Source: Eulemur rufifrons (taxonomy: Eukaryota; Chordata; Mammalia; Primates; Lemuridae). From it: a DNA stretch of 64,000 nt. A program made the position numbers and the translations under genes. Positions within the stretch are counted from its first letter, which is position 1, and each line of letters opens with the position of its first letter. The notes beneath the pieces were generated by a model. It was given only the letters and a program-made list of their open reading frames with translations, made no database searches and was not told the origin of the DNA. The stretch is from the NCBI RefSeq assembly GCF_041146395.1, contig NC_090989.1:247432843-247496842 (forward strand), read 5' to 3'. Positions 21,970-32,960 of the stretch are shown here, piece by piece.

Positions 21970-23820
21970 CATGGATTCTCTCCACAAGATGGTGGTCCAG
22001 AAACACAACCAGCAAGAGCATTTCAGTAATAAGAGAAGTTTTAGATGAAAAAGAAAAATGAAAAAACAGACAAGCATAGATCAAATGGGGATCTGAAGAA
22101 AGGGTACCTAAAGCTACAGGAGACTCCACTCTATGGGAAGAAGTTGCAGAGCAGGACTGGAAGGAGAAAGGCATCACCAGAGGTTTGGAGATCAGAGAAA
22201 AAGGTAGGTGGAGCGATTAATTTCTCCTTCCCTAGCATCTCAGACTATTGGTGGGCTCCTGAGGAGCTGCTAGAAAGACCTTCTGCCCACATGAGCCCAG
22301 AAATTGCTGACACCAGTAAGCTGGGAGCTTCTTGTGGATAGGACACCAGGCTCCTAGCCCCCCCTGGGGTGCTCCCAGCTACACACATCCAAGCCTGAGG
22401 ACAGGCACCATATTGTTTCTATACCCACTTTGTGTCTTTGTCCTTCCCAGAGGGCTTCAACTCTTCAGGTTCTGTCTTGCTCGTTTCCACACAGACATTT
22501 TCCAACTCTGGCCCAGACACAGAAGCCACAGGGGTCCAGTAGGTCCCAGGTGATCTGCATGACTAGAATGGCAGGCCATTCTAGGTGGACTGTCTCTCAG
22601 AGAGAAGTTTGGAGACGACCAAAGTGCAGACTTTCTGCCACCCAGACTCTTTTTCTCTCCTTCCCTTCTCCGACCCATGGCAGTTTACAGAAACAATTGA
22701 GGTATCATGTGGAGGCTTCCAGAGGGAGTGGGGTTCAGATGTTTCCTTTTGGGGTCTTACAGTGGACTGAGAGGTGCTTGGACTGTGAACTGCCCTCCAG
22801 CCCTCTCTGCTGCTGCTTGCCTGGTGGCTCTATCAGAGCAGGACATACTCTGAGGTGGAGGAACATCAAATCAGCTTGGGAACCCCATGGGTGACATAGG
22901 ACCAGCATCCTTCTCATTGGCATGGTCAGAGATTGATCTCTGGGCCTCTGGGGACAGGCTCACAGGCCAGATTCCATAAACCCAGGTCTTTATTGCATAG
23001 CTTGAGGGCACACAATGTATATTTGTGAATTAGTCATGGGAAGTGTAGGTGCCTGTAGGGGCAGTCAGGGGTGAGAGTGCAGTGTGGGTCCTAGCTGCGA
23101 TGGTCACAGGGCACCCCTCCTCCTATGGTAGGGCCATGCTGTCAGCTCAGGCTAGAATCTTGGGCAAGGAATGTTCCACCTGCATCACAGTCATGGGGGA
23201 GCCTGGCTGGCTTGAGGTCCTGCTTGCCAGCAGAGGCCCAGGGAAAACCGAGGAATAGGGGAGGGTAGAAAGCAGCAAAGCCTGCTCCAGACTGCCTGAC
23301 TGTGGGTCTCAGACAGCCTCACCTCTACAGGCAGACTTTCTGGTTGTGTGGGGCTGCATCAGCACCTCCCTGGCAGCTTTGCCCAGAGGCAAGGAGCAGA
23401 CCTTTGACCCCTGCAAAAACAGATCCCTTGAGGGCATTTGCGGAGCTTGTGGGCATGCTTACCTAACCCAGCCCCACTCAGCCTCTCTCCCCTACCTGTC
23501 TCTGCTGTCCAGAGAATAAGGACTCACCTGGAAGTTCCAAGGCTCCATCCATCACCTGAGGCATTAGAGTGCCTCTCCTGAGGAACTAGAGCTGGTCACA
23601 GGACCCCAAAACAACATTGTAGCTTGTTCCTTCCAGCAAGTGCCGAATACTGATAGGGAGGTCAATTTGCACACCCTTTACTGCATTTTCTGACTCAGTC
23701 ACAGAGAGTGTGGTTGTTTCTCACCCACAAGCACCACCTACTGGCTCAGAGGTTAAACTAGGGGTGTCATTATCTAAGGAAAAGAAAATCCAAAAGTAAG
23801 AATCAACAGCTGGTCCAGAT
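21970..23820 (+). promoter_or_regulatory. L1 5' UTR (internal promoter region), decayed
   Basis: In L1 the 5' UTR carries an internal RNA polymerase II promoter. This one is long and is the most GC-rich part of the window, though CpG sites are few, as expected after methylation decay. The opening 'caagatggtggtc' resembles the YY1-type CAAGATGGC site near L1 transcription starts, with a changed final base. The region ends near 'caagcaccacctactggctc', just before ORF1. Present activity is unlikely but untested. Confidence 0.6.
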
Positions 23821-23824
23821 GAGA

Positions 23825-24800
23825 ATGAATCAGCAAAAGAATGTGGGAAGTATGAAGAATCAGAGTGAAAGGACACCCCCAAAGGGAACACCAGCTCTTT
23901 AGCAATCGATACCAGCCAAAAGCAGAATATTGAAGTGACAGATGAGGAATTTTGAATATGGATTGTAAGGAAGCTCAATATAATACAAGATAAAATAGAA
24001 AGCCAATACAAAGAAACCAGAAAAACAACACAGGAAATGAATGAAAAATTCAATAAAGAAATTGAATTATTAATGAAAAAACAAACAATTTTTGGAAATG
24101 AAAAATTCATTCAAGGAATTATTAATATAAAACACAGTGGAAAGCTTTAAGAATAGGTTAGATCAGTCAGAGGAAAGAATCTCAACACTTGAAGACAATA
24201 TCTTTCAATTAAACAAGTCAGCCACAGAGATAGAGCTCAGAAATAAGAGGAATGGGCAAAACCTATAAGAAACATGGGATTATGTAAAGAGGCCTAACAT
24301 AAGAATCATAGGCATCCCTGAGAGCAAAGAAGAAAATACACAAGGGTTGGATAATCTATTTGAGGGAATAATTGAGGAATATTTCCCTGGCCTTGCTAGA
24401 AATGTACATATCCAGGTACAAGAAGCTCAAAGGACTCCTGGGAGATTCATTGGAAAGAGGCAAACACCACGACACATCAGACTGGCCAAAATAAACATGA
24501 AAGAGGTGCACCTACAATTCATAAAGTGAAAGCAGCAGGGAACTTACAAAGAAAACCCATAAGACTAACTGCAGACTTCTCAACTGAGACCTTACAAGCC
24601 AGAAGGGATTGGGGCCCCAGTCTCAGTCTTCTTAAACAGAATAATGGCTAGCCTAGAATTTTTTACCCTGCAAAACTATGTTTTATATAAGGGAGAAATA
24701 AAGATTTTCTCACACAAGCAAAAACTGAGGGAATTTTTCAAGACAAGACCTGCTCTTCAGGAAGTTCTCAGAACTGCAGTATGCATGTATCAGCACAATA
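23825..24800 (+). pseudogene. L1 ORF1 remnant (RNA-binding nucleic-acid chaperone)
   Basis: ORF1p coats L1 RNA in the retrotransposition particle. The N-terminal and coiled-coil-coding part (about 23825-24260) is decayed, with stops. The RRM region is readable at 24347-24529, which encodes a 60-codon open piece ending the RRM and entering the C-terminal domain: 'LFEGIIEEYFPGLARN' then 'VQEAQRTPGRFIGKRQTPRH', typical of mammalian ORF1p. The CTD continues in broken frame near 24560 ('RLTADFSTETLQARRDWG'). Multiple stops and frameshifts rule out a functional product. Confidence 0.88.
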
Positions 24801-24902
24801 GACACTCATCAATGTAAAATCATCCCAAAGCTAAAGGTCAAAGGCCAGATAACACAATGGCTCAAGTGATTAAATAAAGCAACAAAGCTCTACTCAACCT
24901 GA

Positions 24903-25768
24903 TGAACAGAAATCCACTCCACTTATCAATTCTTTCAATAAATGTGAATGGCTTGAACTCCCCACTAAAGAAACATGGGCTAGCTGAAAAGATAAAAAAA
25001 CAAAAACAACAACAACAACAAAAATACACAAGCCAAGTATCTGCCCTCTCCAGGAAACACATCTAACCCACAAAGACTCATTCAGACTCAAGGTGAGGGG
25101 ATGGAAAACAATATTCCATGCAAATGAAAACCAAAAGAAAGCTGGTATAGCAGTTCTCATATCAGATAACATAGTCTTCAAATCAAAAAAAGTAAAGAAA
25201 GACAAATGTGCTCATAATATAATGGTAAAGGGAAAATTGAACAAGAAGACATACCAATTCTAAATATTCATGCACCTAATAAGGTGTGCCAAGATTCATA
25301 AAGCAAATTATACTTGATCTAAACAAATTGATAAACAGCAATGCCATAATATCCAGGGAATTCAACACCCCTCTGACAGAAGTGGATGAATCCTCGAAAC
25401 AAATTAAACAAAAAACAGTGGACTTAAACAGAACTCTAGAACAATTGGACATAACAGAAATTTATAAAACATTCTACCCCAAAACTACTGAATACACATT
25501 CTTCTCATCAGCCTATGGGACATTCTCTAATATTGACCACATCCTAGGCCACAAAACATGTCTCAAAAAATTAAAAAAAAAAAATAGAAATTATACCATG
25601 CATTTTTCTCAGACCACAGTGGAATAAAGTTAGAAATCAACTCCAACAGAAACATTTATCTCTACACAAAGTATGGAAACTAAACAACCTACTTCTGAAT
25701 GATAGGTCAAGAAGGAAATTAGACGGAAATCAAATGAACTAAATGATAAAGGGGGCACAAGATACCAC
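24903..25768 (+). pseudogene. L1 ORF2 remnant: endonuclease domain only
   Basis: Starts at an ATG near 24901 followed by the ORF2 N terminus ('LSILSINVNGLNSPLKKHGL'). The APE-like endonuclease nicks target DNA. An open stretch at 25286-25627 contains 'YTFFSSAYGTFSNIDHILGH'. The following active-site motif SDHSG is still encoded at about 25609-25623 but in another frame, apparently after a length change in the A-tract near 25570-25584. Several in-frame stops lie upstream. No reverse transcriptase follows. Confidence 0.88.
25000..25022. repeat. (AAC)n short tandem repeat in L1 ORF2
   Basis: 'aacaacaacaacaac' within an A-rich patch of the ORF2 remnant, probably expanded after insertion because it would encode a glutamine run absent from normal ORF2. 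Confidence 0.75.
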
Positions 25769-26285
25769 CGAACTCTTCTCATCTTACAAAATTGAAATTC
25801 TGTACTTATGAAACAATAACTCCCTATTCCTCTCTCCTCTCTGACAATGAGCATTCTACAATATCTTCTGTCTCTATGAGTTTTTTCTATATATCTTATC
25901 TAAGTGGAATCATACAGTATTTGCCTTTTTTGACATTTCACTTAGCACATTAGCTTTTAAGATTCATCCATGTCATAGCATGTGCCAGCATTTCTTCATT
26001 TTTAAGGCTGAAAAGTATTCCATTACATGTATATACTGTATTTTATTTATACTATATTTTATTTATCCATTCATTTGTTTATGGAGACTTTGAGTGCTTC
26101 CACCATTTAGCTATTGTGAATGATGCTGCTAAGAATGTATAAAAATGTGTACAAATATCTTTCAATCCCTGATTCAAGTCTATTAATATCTTTTGATGCA
26201 CAAAAGTTTTTAATTTTGATAGTCCAGTTATCTATTTAGTTTCTTTTGTTGTTTGTGCTTTTAGTGTCATATTCAAAAAATTATT
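25769..26285 (-). mobile_element. L1 (L1MA-like) 3' region, antisense, internally deleted
   Basis: 'catcttacaaaattgaaatt', 'aacaataactccctattcc', 'aagtggaatcatacagtat', 'gattcatccatgtcatagc', 'gctattgtgaatgatgctg' and 'tgatgcacaaaagtttttaa' are in antisense L1 3' UTR-to-ORF2 order. Between 'tctttcaatccctgattc' (about 26160) and 'atcttttgatgcacaaaag' a large part of the consensus is missing, so the copy has an internal deletion. Confidence 0.85.
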
Positions 26286-26379
26286 CCATATGTGTGTGAT
26301 TTTTATCCACTATATTTTGGAGTAATCACAGCAATAGAAAATTAACACATTGCATATAGATTATTTAATTGTTATCAAT

Positions 26380-26640
26380 GCTAATTTTTTATAATTATAT
26401 TGTGGTTATGAAAGGATACTCTTGTTTTAAGGGAAAAATATGGCAATATTTCAGGGTTAAGAGATATCATGTCTCAAATTATCCTTCATTGTTTCAGAAA
26501 GAAAGATGACAATACAATATAGTAAAAAGTTAACAGGTGGGGAACCAAGGTAAAGATACATGAAGTTTCATGTTACTAATTCATGTTGCAAATTTGCTGT
26601 AAGCCTGAAATTATGTTATAACTTAAAAATATTAAAGAAA
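26380..26640 (+). mobile_element. L1M 3' end, sense
   Basis: 'ttataattatattgtggtta', 'gagatatcatgtctcaaa', 'gttaacaggtggggaacc' and 'gcctgaaattatgttata' match the 3' terminal region of old L1M elements, ending in an A-rich tail near 26640. Confidence 0.7.
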
Positions 26641-26644
26641 ACAT

Positions 26645-27700
26645 AATTAAAAGAGCAAAAATTAAGTACATGTTAGAAATCACAATGTAAATAGAGCAGT
26701 GAAGCTAACTCTTACCTTCTGGATTTCCAGAAGTAAAGGAAAGAGGAAAATGAGTAGAGGGAATATATATTAGATAATAACTGAGAATTTTCCAGAATTG
26801 AGGAAAGATTACTAATATAAAGTAATCTGAGATAAAAAAAAAAAAACAAACATAAGTAAAAGGAAATTAATACCTGGACACATAGTAAAGACAATTAAAA
26901 TATATTAAACATTGTGGAGAGGAAATATTGATCTTCTTCAAAGGAAACAGTAGCTTGACAGCTGATTTCTGAACGTCTGCAGTGAACACCGGAAGCCAGT
27001 ATAGTAATAGGTGGAATGTGCTAAAACAAAGTAACTGGTAACTTACAATCATATACTCAAAAAAATGTCTTTCAGTGAGGAGAATAAAATAAAGACATTT
27101 ACTGACAAATAAAAACTGAGCACTTACTATCAATAGATAATTACTAAATGACATTTTAAATGTAATTCTTCAGGAAGAAGAAAATGGTATCAGAGGGAAG
27201 ACCTCAGATACAAGAAGCAATGGTATCCAATGATAGTGAGCAATATCCATATTTATTTATATGAAACAAAAAGAAAATTGTTATATGGATTAAAATCTAT
27301 AATAGAACTAAAATACATGAAAATTACATGTAAAATGAGAGGTAGCTGATTATAACTAAGTTATTTCAAGCTCTTATATTATTTAAAAGGTAGGTAAAGG
27401 TTAAATTTCATCCTTTAATGAGTTTCTCTATGCATGATAGCATTTCTAAGGTAATCATTAAAGACTAGAAAGGAAATATAAGTATTCAACTAATAGAAAC
27501 ATAAATGAGAATAATCAATTCAAAATATATAAGAAATAGACAAAGAAATAAAAAATACTAGACAAATGAAAAACTAAAATAATTTTGAATACATAATGAA
27601 AATATAGTAACATCTGTAATAAATGTAAATAGACTATCTCAGCTAAAATACAAAATTCAAAATAGTACCTGACTCTGGCAGAGAGATAGTATAATTGCAT
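26645..27700 (+). mobile_element. Old L1M4/HAL1-like fragment, ORF1 to ORF2 junction, sense
   Basis: Diverged A-rich sequence with landmarks in L1M/HAL1 order: 'gagaattttccagaattgag', 'gacagctgatttctgaacg', 'aaaataaagacatttactg', 'acaaataaaaactgagcac', 'ttcttcaggaagaagaaaat' and 'aataaatgtaaatagac'. Frames are destroyed by stops. It may be the body of the same insertion whose 3' end lies at 27785-27990. Confidence 0.6.
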
Positions 27701-27784
27701 TAGTGTTAAAGTTTAAACATGTACAAGTTATATATCCAAAAATAAACATAAAAATATGCCTTAAAACCATAACAAAAACAAAAT

Positions 27785-27990
27785 ATTTATATTACAATTC
27801 AGAAGAAAGGATATCTCTTGGAGGACAGGGAAGGGATTCGACTGGGGAAATACGTATGGGTTAATTCAGGACATATTAATTTTTTTCCTTATACTAGATG
27901 GTGGGTATAATGTTACACATTGTATATTTTTGTTTGGACATTATACATTTTAAAAATATTTTTCATATCTCTCAGTATTCAATAAAACCA
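27785..27990 (+). mobile_element. L1M 3' end, sense
   Basis: 'ggacagggaagggattcg', 'tagatggtgggtataatg' and 'acattatacattttaaaa' followed by 'attcaataaaacc' resemble the L1M 3' terminus ('gggtggtggttacatggg' then 'atacttcaataaaaag' type). Moderately diverged. Confidence 0.55.
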
Positions 27991-28184
27991 ATAAAAGTGG
28001 TAATAACATAAATAAAAGATTTTTGATGGTTATGGAATGTACTATATCACTGTTCTGATGCTATGTTTTCTGTCATATTGAGAAGGAGAGTTGTTTTTGA
28101 TTGGGGAACAAGCCTGAATTGGTAACAGTGCAAACATTAAACCTGGGTCAGGCCTAAATGACCATTAAGCTCTGTCAGGTAGTT

Positions 28185-28720
28185 AAGTATGGTAGATTAC
28201 AAAAATGTCCCAATTCCTCACTCTTCCCTTTATCCATTCCTTTTCTGGTGTTGATTTGTAGTACCCCCAATGAGAAGTGGAGTTCATTTGTTCACCTTTT
28301 ATACCTGGGTTGATCTCGTGACCTGATTTGGCCAACAGAATGCAGCAAAAGCGATGTTGGCCCAGTTCCAAGCACTGGCCTGGAGAAGTCCTGAATGCTT
28401 CTGGTTTTTTTGTCTTGAAACCCTGCCATCCACTCTGTAAATTTGTCCAGGCTAATCCACTGTACAATGAGAGACATGTGGCCCTGTCGCTCCTGTTGTC
28501 TCTGCCACAAAATTGCAAAAGAAGCGAGTGAGGCCATCCTAGACTACCACCCATGGCCTATTCACAACTGACTTCATATGCATAAATGAGTTTAGCTAAA
28601 AATATTGAACGTGGAATTACCAAAACTGCCTGCCCATTGACCCACAGATCTGTGACAATCAAATGATTGCTGCGTTAAGTGAGTGAGTTTGGAATTATTT
28701 AAAGCAGATGTTAATCATAA
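28185..28720 (+). mobile_element. MLT1-type MaLR solo LTR (ERVL-MaLR)
   Basis: Contains 'tgatttggccaacagaatg', 'cagcaaaagcgatgttgg', 'cccagttccaagcactggcc', 'gtgaggccatcctagac' and 'ctgcctgcccattgaccc' in MLT1 LTR order. No internal retroviral sequence adjoins it. Overlapping open frames on both strands (28183-28554 and 28328-28531) arise from the LTR and are not genes. Confidence 0.8.
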
Positions 28721-29920
28721 ATAAACTGATTCTGAAATTCTCCAAGTAGTATTTCTTTTTTTCCTATGCTTTTTTTTTTTCTGAAAGTACTTATAAAAAC
28801 ATATTTACCTGGCTTTAATTTTGTAAACCTATGCAATACATAGTAGCCATGGATATTTCTATTGTAGGTAAAATATCCCCATTTTGGAATATTTGAGATA
28901 AGGAAGCCTTCAAAAATGATCAAATATGAGAATATAAATTTAAAATTACTTTAAAAAAGCCAAACAGGATAAAGTTTGTTAAGGATAAAATAGAAAAACT
29001 CAAGGGAAAATGCACAGGTTAGGAAATTGAGATATGCTGATTTCTCTTCTTTAATGTGTGCCACTGTAAAAACCTTGCTTACTGTGAAGCCACAGTATTC
29101 ATGAGAACAAGAGAGCAGGGGTGGCAGAAGCTATTTTTAACAAAGTCATCAAGGTACTCATGAGGATGGCATATTTTCCATGAACAAGCAGCATAACTTA
29201 GTACTCTGTTCTAACACCACACACAGCATAATGGAAATGGCACTTTCAGAATACTGATTCTCCCACAGGGAACTCAACAGTGAACTAGGAAAAGATCACA
29301 GGCTCTGACAGCTGATTGGTGAATTAATTAGGTGTTGAACTTTTTTAATGCTATTGTAAATTACATGTGGAGCATGCACTCAGAGTCATAACACGATTCC
29401 AAGGATGCTAGGTGTCATACAATGGTAGGGCAAAATGCAATCAGAATCCAGATGGAGGCCCAATGTAAATAGGTTTGCCAAAGACCTGCTGAGATTAATC
29501 TTACTTGTATCCCTTTCTGAGAGGAATATTTAGACTGAGTAGGAAAATTACTTAGGCTCCAAGCAAAAACGAATTGATGCTTTTTTATTATTTCCCCTAA
29601 AATTTTCTTGATACAGACATAAAAAGTTCATGTTCCTTATAAAGATATACAACTATTATGTACCCATAATAATTAAAAAGAAAAAAGGAAAAGAAAAAAA
29701 ACACAAAAAAGTTCATATTTATCAACCTTTTACCCACCTCTAAAGTTATTCCTCCTCATGCAACCTATCAAGTGACAGGAGATTTTAAAGAGAGATGAGA
29801 GAAAGAATCATTTTCTTCTCTGCTATCACTGTATCACTGTTTTTGCTGCCTATAGTCTCTTAAGAAATATTCTTATTGTTTGCCTTTGTTGTTAAATACA
29901 TCTTGATATGCAATATATTG
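28721..29920. other. Unassigned AT-rich noncoding sequence
   Basis: No gene or repeat was recognised with confidence. The part from about 29060 to 29340 is less AT-rich and could be a conserved or diverged element, but shows no motif I can name. Confidence 0.4.
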
Positions 29921-29924
29921 TACT

Positions 29925-30105
29925 TATCAGTTGTGTGATCTTGGACAAGTTACTTAATCTCTTCAGCCCTCAGTTTCTTCATTGCAGAATGGAGACAATG
30001 ATTATCATTCATTCTGTAGGGCTATAAATGGGAATTAACTATGTAAATATTGTAAAGTACTTAAAACAGTGTCTGGCACATGGCAAATGAATAAAAGTTG
30101 TGGAA
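29925..30105 (+). mobile_element. MIR SINE
   Basis: 'cagttgtgtgatcttggac', 'aagttacttaatctcttc', 'cctcagtttcttcattgc', 'agtgtctggcacatggcaa' and 'atgaataaaagttg' give an almost complete sense MIR from its core to its 3' end. Confidence 0.88.
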
Positions 30106-31785
30106 TGAATATTGAAACAGAAATGATATGCTTTTCCAGAGAGATCCACCACCATCTAAACTTCTGATCACTTAGTTGGCAAAGACTTTGGTTTCCAATA
30201 TTCTGAATGACCAAATATGGATTTTTTCTCAAGAAAATGTAGCTTTCACAGAGCTGAAGTACAAAAATAGTAACACAACTTTACACTTCAAGAATAGAAG
30301 AGGGAGGGTTCATAGGAGATTTACTATTTTTTCCTATTGTGTAACTGGGAGGATATTTTTATAGGTTAGAAATTATATCTGTCAGACTAAAAAAAAGTCA
30401 TTTAAATTCATTTCAAGCCTCTTTTCTGGTGACAAGTAGATCATGCTGCAAGCATTTTGAGGTGCAGTTGTATTTTGTTGAGACATCCTGCATGTCCTGT
30501 GGGAATGGCATGCAGCAAATGCAAACCCAATTCAGTGCAATTCAACTTTTTCCCTGAGCAAAATATGGAAGGGTTGTGAAGAGGATGCAAATCAAAAACT
30601 GGAATAATGTTTTCAAATGTCCAAAATATCTATTAATAACATTTTAAATTCTTTCAACAAAACATTGATCATTTAAAATACTTATAGGTATATAAAGAAC
30701 ACATAAAACATTTTAAAAGGTTACTCTTAATTTTAGTTCTTTTCCCTTCCCCTGTCTGCTGTACACTAAAGATAATTTCTGGATCATGACAAATACTGCA
30801 TTGCTGATTAAATACATACGGACAAATACAGGGTTGAGATAAACACAAAAAGTGGACCACAAAAAGTGGTCCACAAAAAGTGGACCAATATTCCTGAAAA
30901 ACTCAATTTGAGATTATATCTGATTTGCTTTGCTTAAAAAAGGCCTGAAGTATTTAAGTCTCTTATTAAGACTGATGAGACTGCAATATTCATAAGGGTC
31001 AAAAATGCTATCAATAGGTAATGTGAGATATTTTGTAAATAGAAGAAATTAAATATTTATACTGAGAGAGCATATCATGTCCTGCTTTATTTCTAAAAGG
31101 ATGTGGAATGGTTTACTAGGATGTTTTTGATACAAGATAAAAATAAGTGAGGAAAAAATTTAAAACAAGTACTCACTAGAAATAAGGTAAGTCTATGACT
31201 AGGGAAATCCAGGACTATCGGACTCCTTTCTTGAACCACATTACTCATTATAGCTCTTTGTGGGAGTTATCTTAAAAAAAAAAAATGACAAATGAGAACA
31301 AAGATCCACTTTCTTATTAAATAGTCTTAATAGTCTTTGGGACCTAAATGCTTTTATAGAGAACTGTGTGATAAACTGGGTTTCAGCCAGGGCCTAGGTT
31401 AGAGGGCTTATAGACCTCTACTACTCATTCCAAATTTAAGCTCATATGGTAGATTTTATATGATCAGGTTAGATGCCTTCAACAACAACAACAAAATAAA
31501 ATAGATCAGAGAGAACGGCATAAGGAGTAAGCCCTTGGTCAATTTAGCAGTTGGAGATGAAATAAAAAGGAGGCCAGTGTATTAGAAAAGATGACTGGGC
31601 TCCTTCATGGAGGAAGGCTTTGCCTTTTCAGTTCACAAGGAAGAGACAGGGCCATGTCTAAATTTTCATCAGATGTCTATCATAAAGGACTGTGGAATCT
31701 TTCCAATGAAATTATTGTATCATCTTCTTGGAGACTAGATTTTCCATCTCCCTGAAAGCTCTTCTTGCAGATACCACACAGATAT
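30106..31785. other. Unassigned AT-rich noncoding sequence
   Basis: Apart from the small tandem hairpin at 30844-30886 I recognise no repeat or gene. An (AAC)n patch 'caacaacaacaac' lies near 31481. A 63-codon minus-strand frame at 30669-30860 has no coding signature. Confidence 0.45.
30844..30886. repeat. Three tandem 14-bp units forming a perfect hairpin
   Basis: Three copies of 'cacaaaaagtggac' (the second has 'gtggtc'). Because GTGGACCAC and GTGGTCCAC are reverse complements, 30852-30860 and 30866-30874 form a perfect 9-bp stem with an AAAAA loop, and the third copy can pair with the second over 8 bp. Confidence 0.9.
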
Positions 31786-31789
31786 TTTA

Positions 31790-32095
31790 GATATTGACCT
31801 GCTTATCATTCGGGTCCCAGATTAAAATGTTATATCTACAGTGAGGCCTTTCCTGACAACAGAATTCAAAGTAGCTCTTCAGGCTCTCAGCTTGTTTTAG
31901 TTCCAACTTAGCAACTATTACTAAATATATTCTTTCACATGTTTTTATTATTAATGAACTCCATAACCTACATTATCCATCTAGAACAGAAGGTCTATGA
32001 CAACAAGGATCCCATTTGTATTTTTTACTCACAGGTGGATTAGTAATAAGTGAACATAACAGGTACTTAGTAAAGATTTATTGAATGATTACATA
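31790..32095 (+). mobile_element. L2 LINE 3' fragment, sense
   Basis: 'gggtcccagattaaaatg', 'gaggcctttcctgacaac', 'acagaaggtctatgacaac', 'aaggatcccatttgtatt' and 'ttagtaaagatttattgaa' are in L2 3' order, ending at the typical 3' terminus. Confidence 0.8.
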
Positions 32096-32199
32096 CATGA
32101 AAATGTTTTTGGTAGGCCAAGAAAGGTGGTACAAAAAGATACTTCCGGAAAACTTCTTATTTTAATATTGACAGTAGCTAAAATTTATTTAAAAATGTG

Positions 32200-32375
32200 T
32201 TTTAATTTATAAAGTGATTATCTCATTTAATCTTCACAAGAGCACCATCATATAAGCACTGAAGAGAAGAATGTGGTAGCAACCTGATCAAATATACCCG
32301 AGATCTAAATAAGCGAGATGGGATCCACACCTAGACTGATCTCAGAATAGCTATAGCTATGCTTCACTACCATGT
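32200..32375 (-). mobile_element. MIR SINE, antisense
   Basis: 'gattatctcatttaatcttc' and 'acaagagcaccatcat' followed by a decayed region and 'gggatccacacctagactg' match reverse-complement MIR order. Confidence 0.65.
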
Positions 32376-32879
32376 ATGGCATTAAATTCTGTTTACATGC
32401 CAAACATGTGCAACAGATTTGGTTCTGAGCTCTCTAATATCCTACACACATGTGCACATGAATATATTACATGATACACTGGAATCATAAGTTGAAAATA
32501 AATGAGTTGCCAGAAGAAGCCCTTCTATTTGGAGTTCTACAACTGAAGGAAAATATGTGCCATGGTCTCCTTAATGAAGAAACTTCATGAAGGATGAAGA
32601 AAACCATACTATGAATAACATTACAACAGTAAATGCAAACATGAGCTTTTAGCATCTATAACACAAATCAGTGTAAGTTGATGTCATTAATTCAAGCTGT
32701 CATTCAGTGAAAACACATCTACAGAGTAGATACAAAGATTTTAATAGTCTTGCTTAATCCATTGATAAAATCTAAACTATATAAATGAATGAAAGTGAGT
32801 CATGTCATTTGGGCAGTCCTCCCTCAATATTATTTCTGGCACATATTTTGCTAATCAATACTGGCTGTCAAAAATTATG
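32376..32879. other. Unassigned noncoding sequence
   Basis: No gene or repeat was recognised. Runs up to the compound microsatellite. Confidence 0.45.
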
Positions 32880-32881
32880 GG

Positions 32882-32914
32882 GTATATATATGTGTGTGTG
32901 TGTGTGTGTATATA

Positions 32915-32951
<37 letters not shown>

Positions 32952-32960
32952 GTATATATT
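32882..32960. repeat. Compound (TA)n(TG)n(TA)n microsatellite
   Basis: Alternating blocks: a short 'tatatata' run, 'tgtgtgtgtgtgtgtgtg', 'tatatatg', a second TG run and a longer TA run ending 'tgtatatatt'. Pure alternating purine-pyrimidine over about 75 bp. A 71-codon frame through it is an artefact of the repeat. Confidence 0.93.

Larger units (their letters stand above)
21970..25768 (+). mobile_element. LINE-1 with 5' UTR, ORF1 and start of ORF2; 3' half missing
   Basis: Begins at 'ctctccacaagatggtggtc', a typical L1 5' end pattern, followed by about 1.85 kb of relatively GC-rich 5' UTR, a decayed ORF1 and the endonuclease part of ORF2. The match stops near 25768 ('aatgataaagggggcac'), before the reverse transcriptase, and runs straight into an antisense L1M. 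A 5' end with no 3' end is the reverse of ordinary L1 truncation and suggests a later deletion or recombination. The longest open stretch in the UTR (22430-22894) is not a known L1 protein. Confidence 0.88.

Noticed and set aside
22430..22894. 154-codon plus-strand frame with overlapping frames on both strands
   Set aside because: It lies wholly in the L1 5' UTR, where GC-richness reduces stop codons. No similarity to a known L1 or cellular protein is apparent to me.
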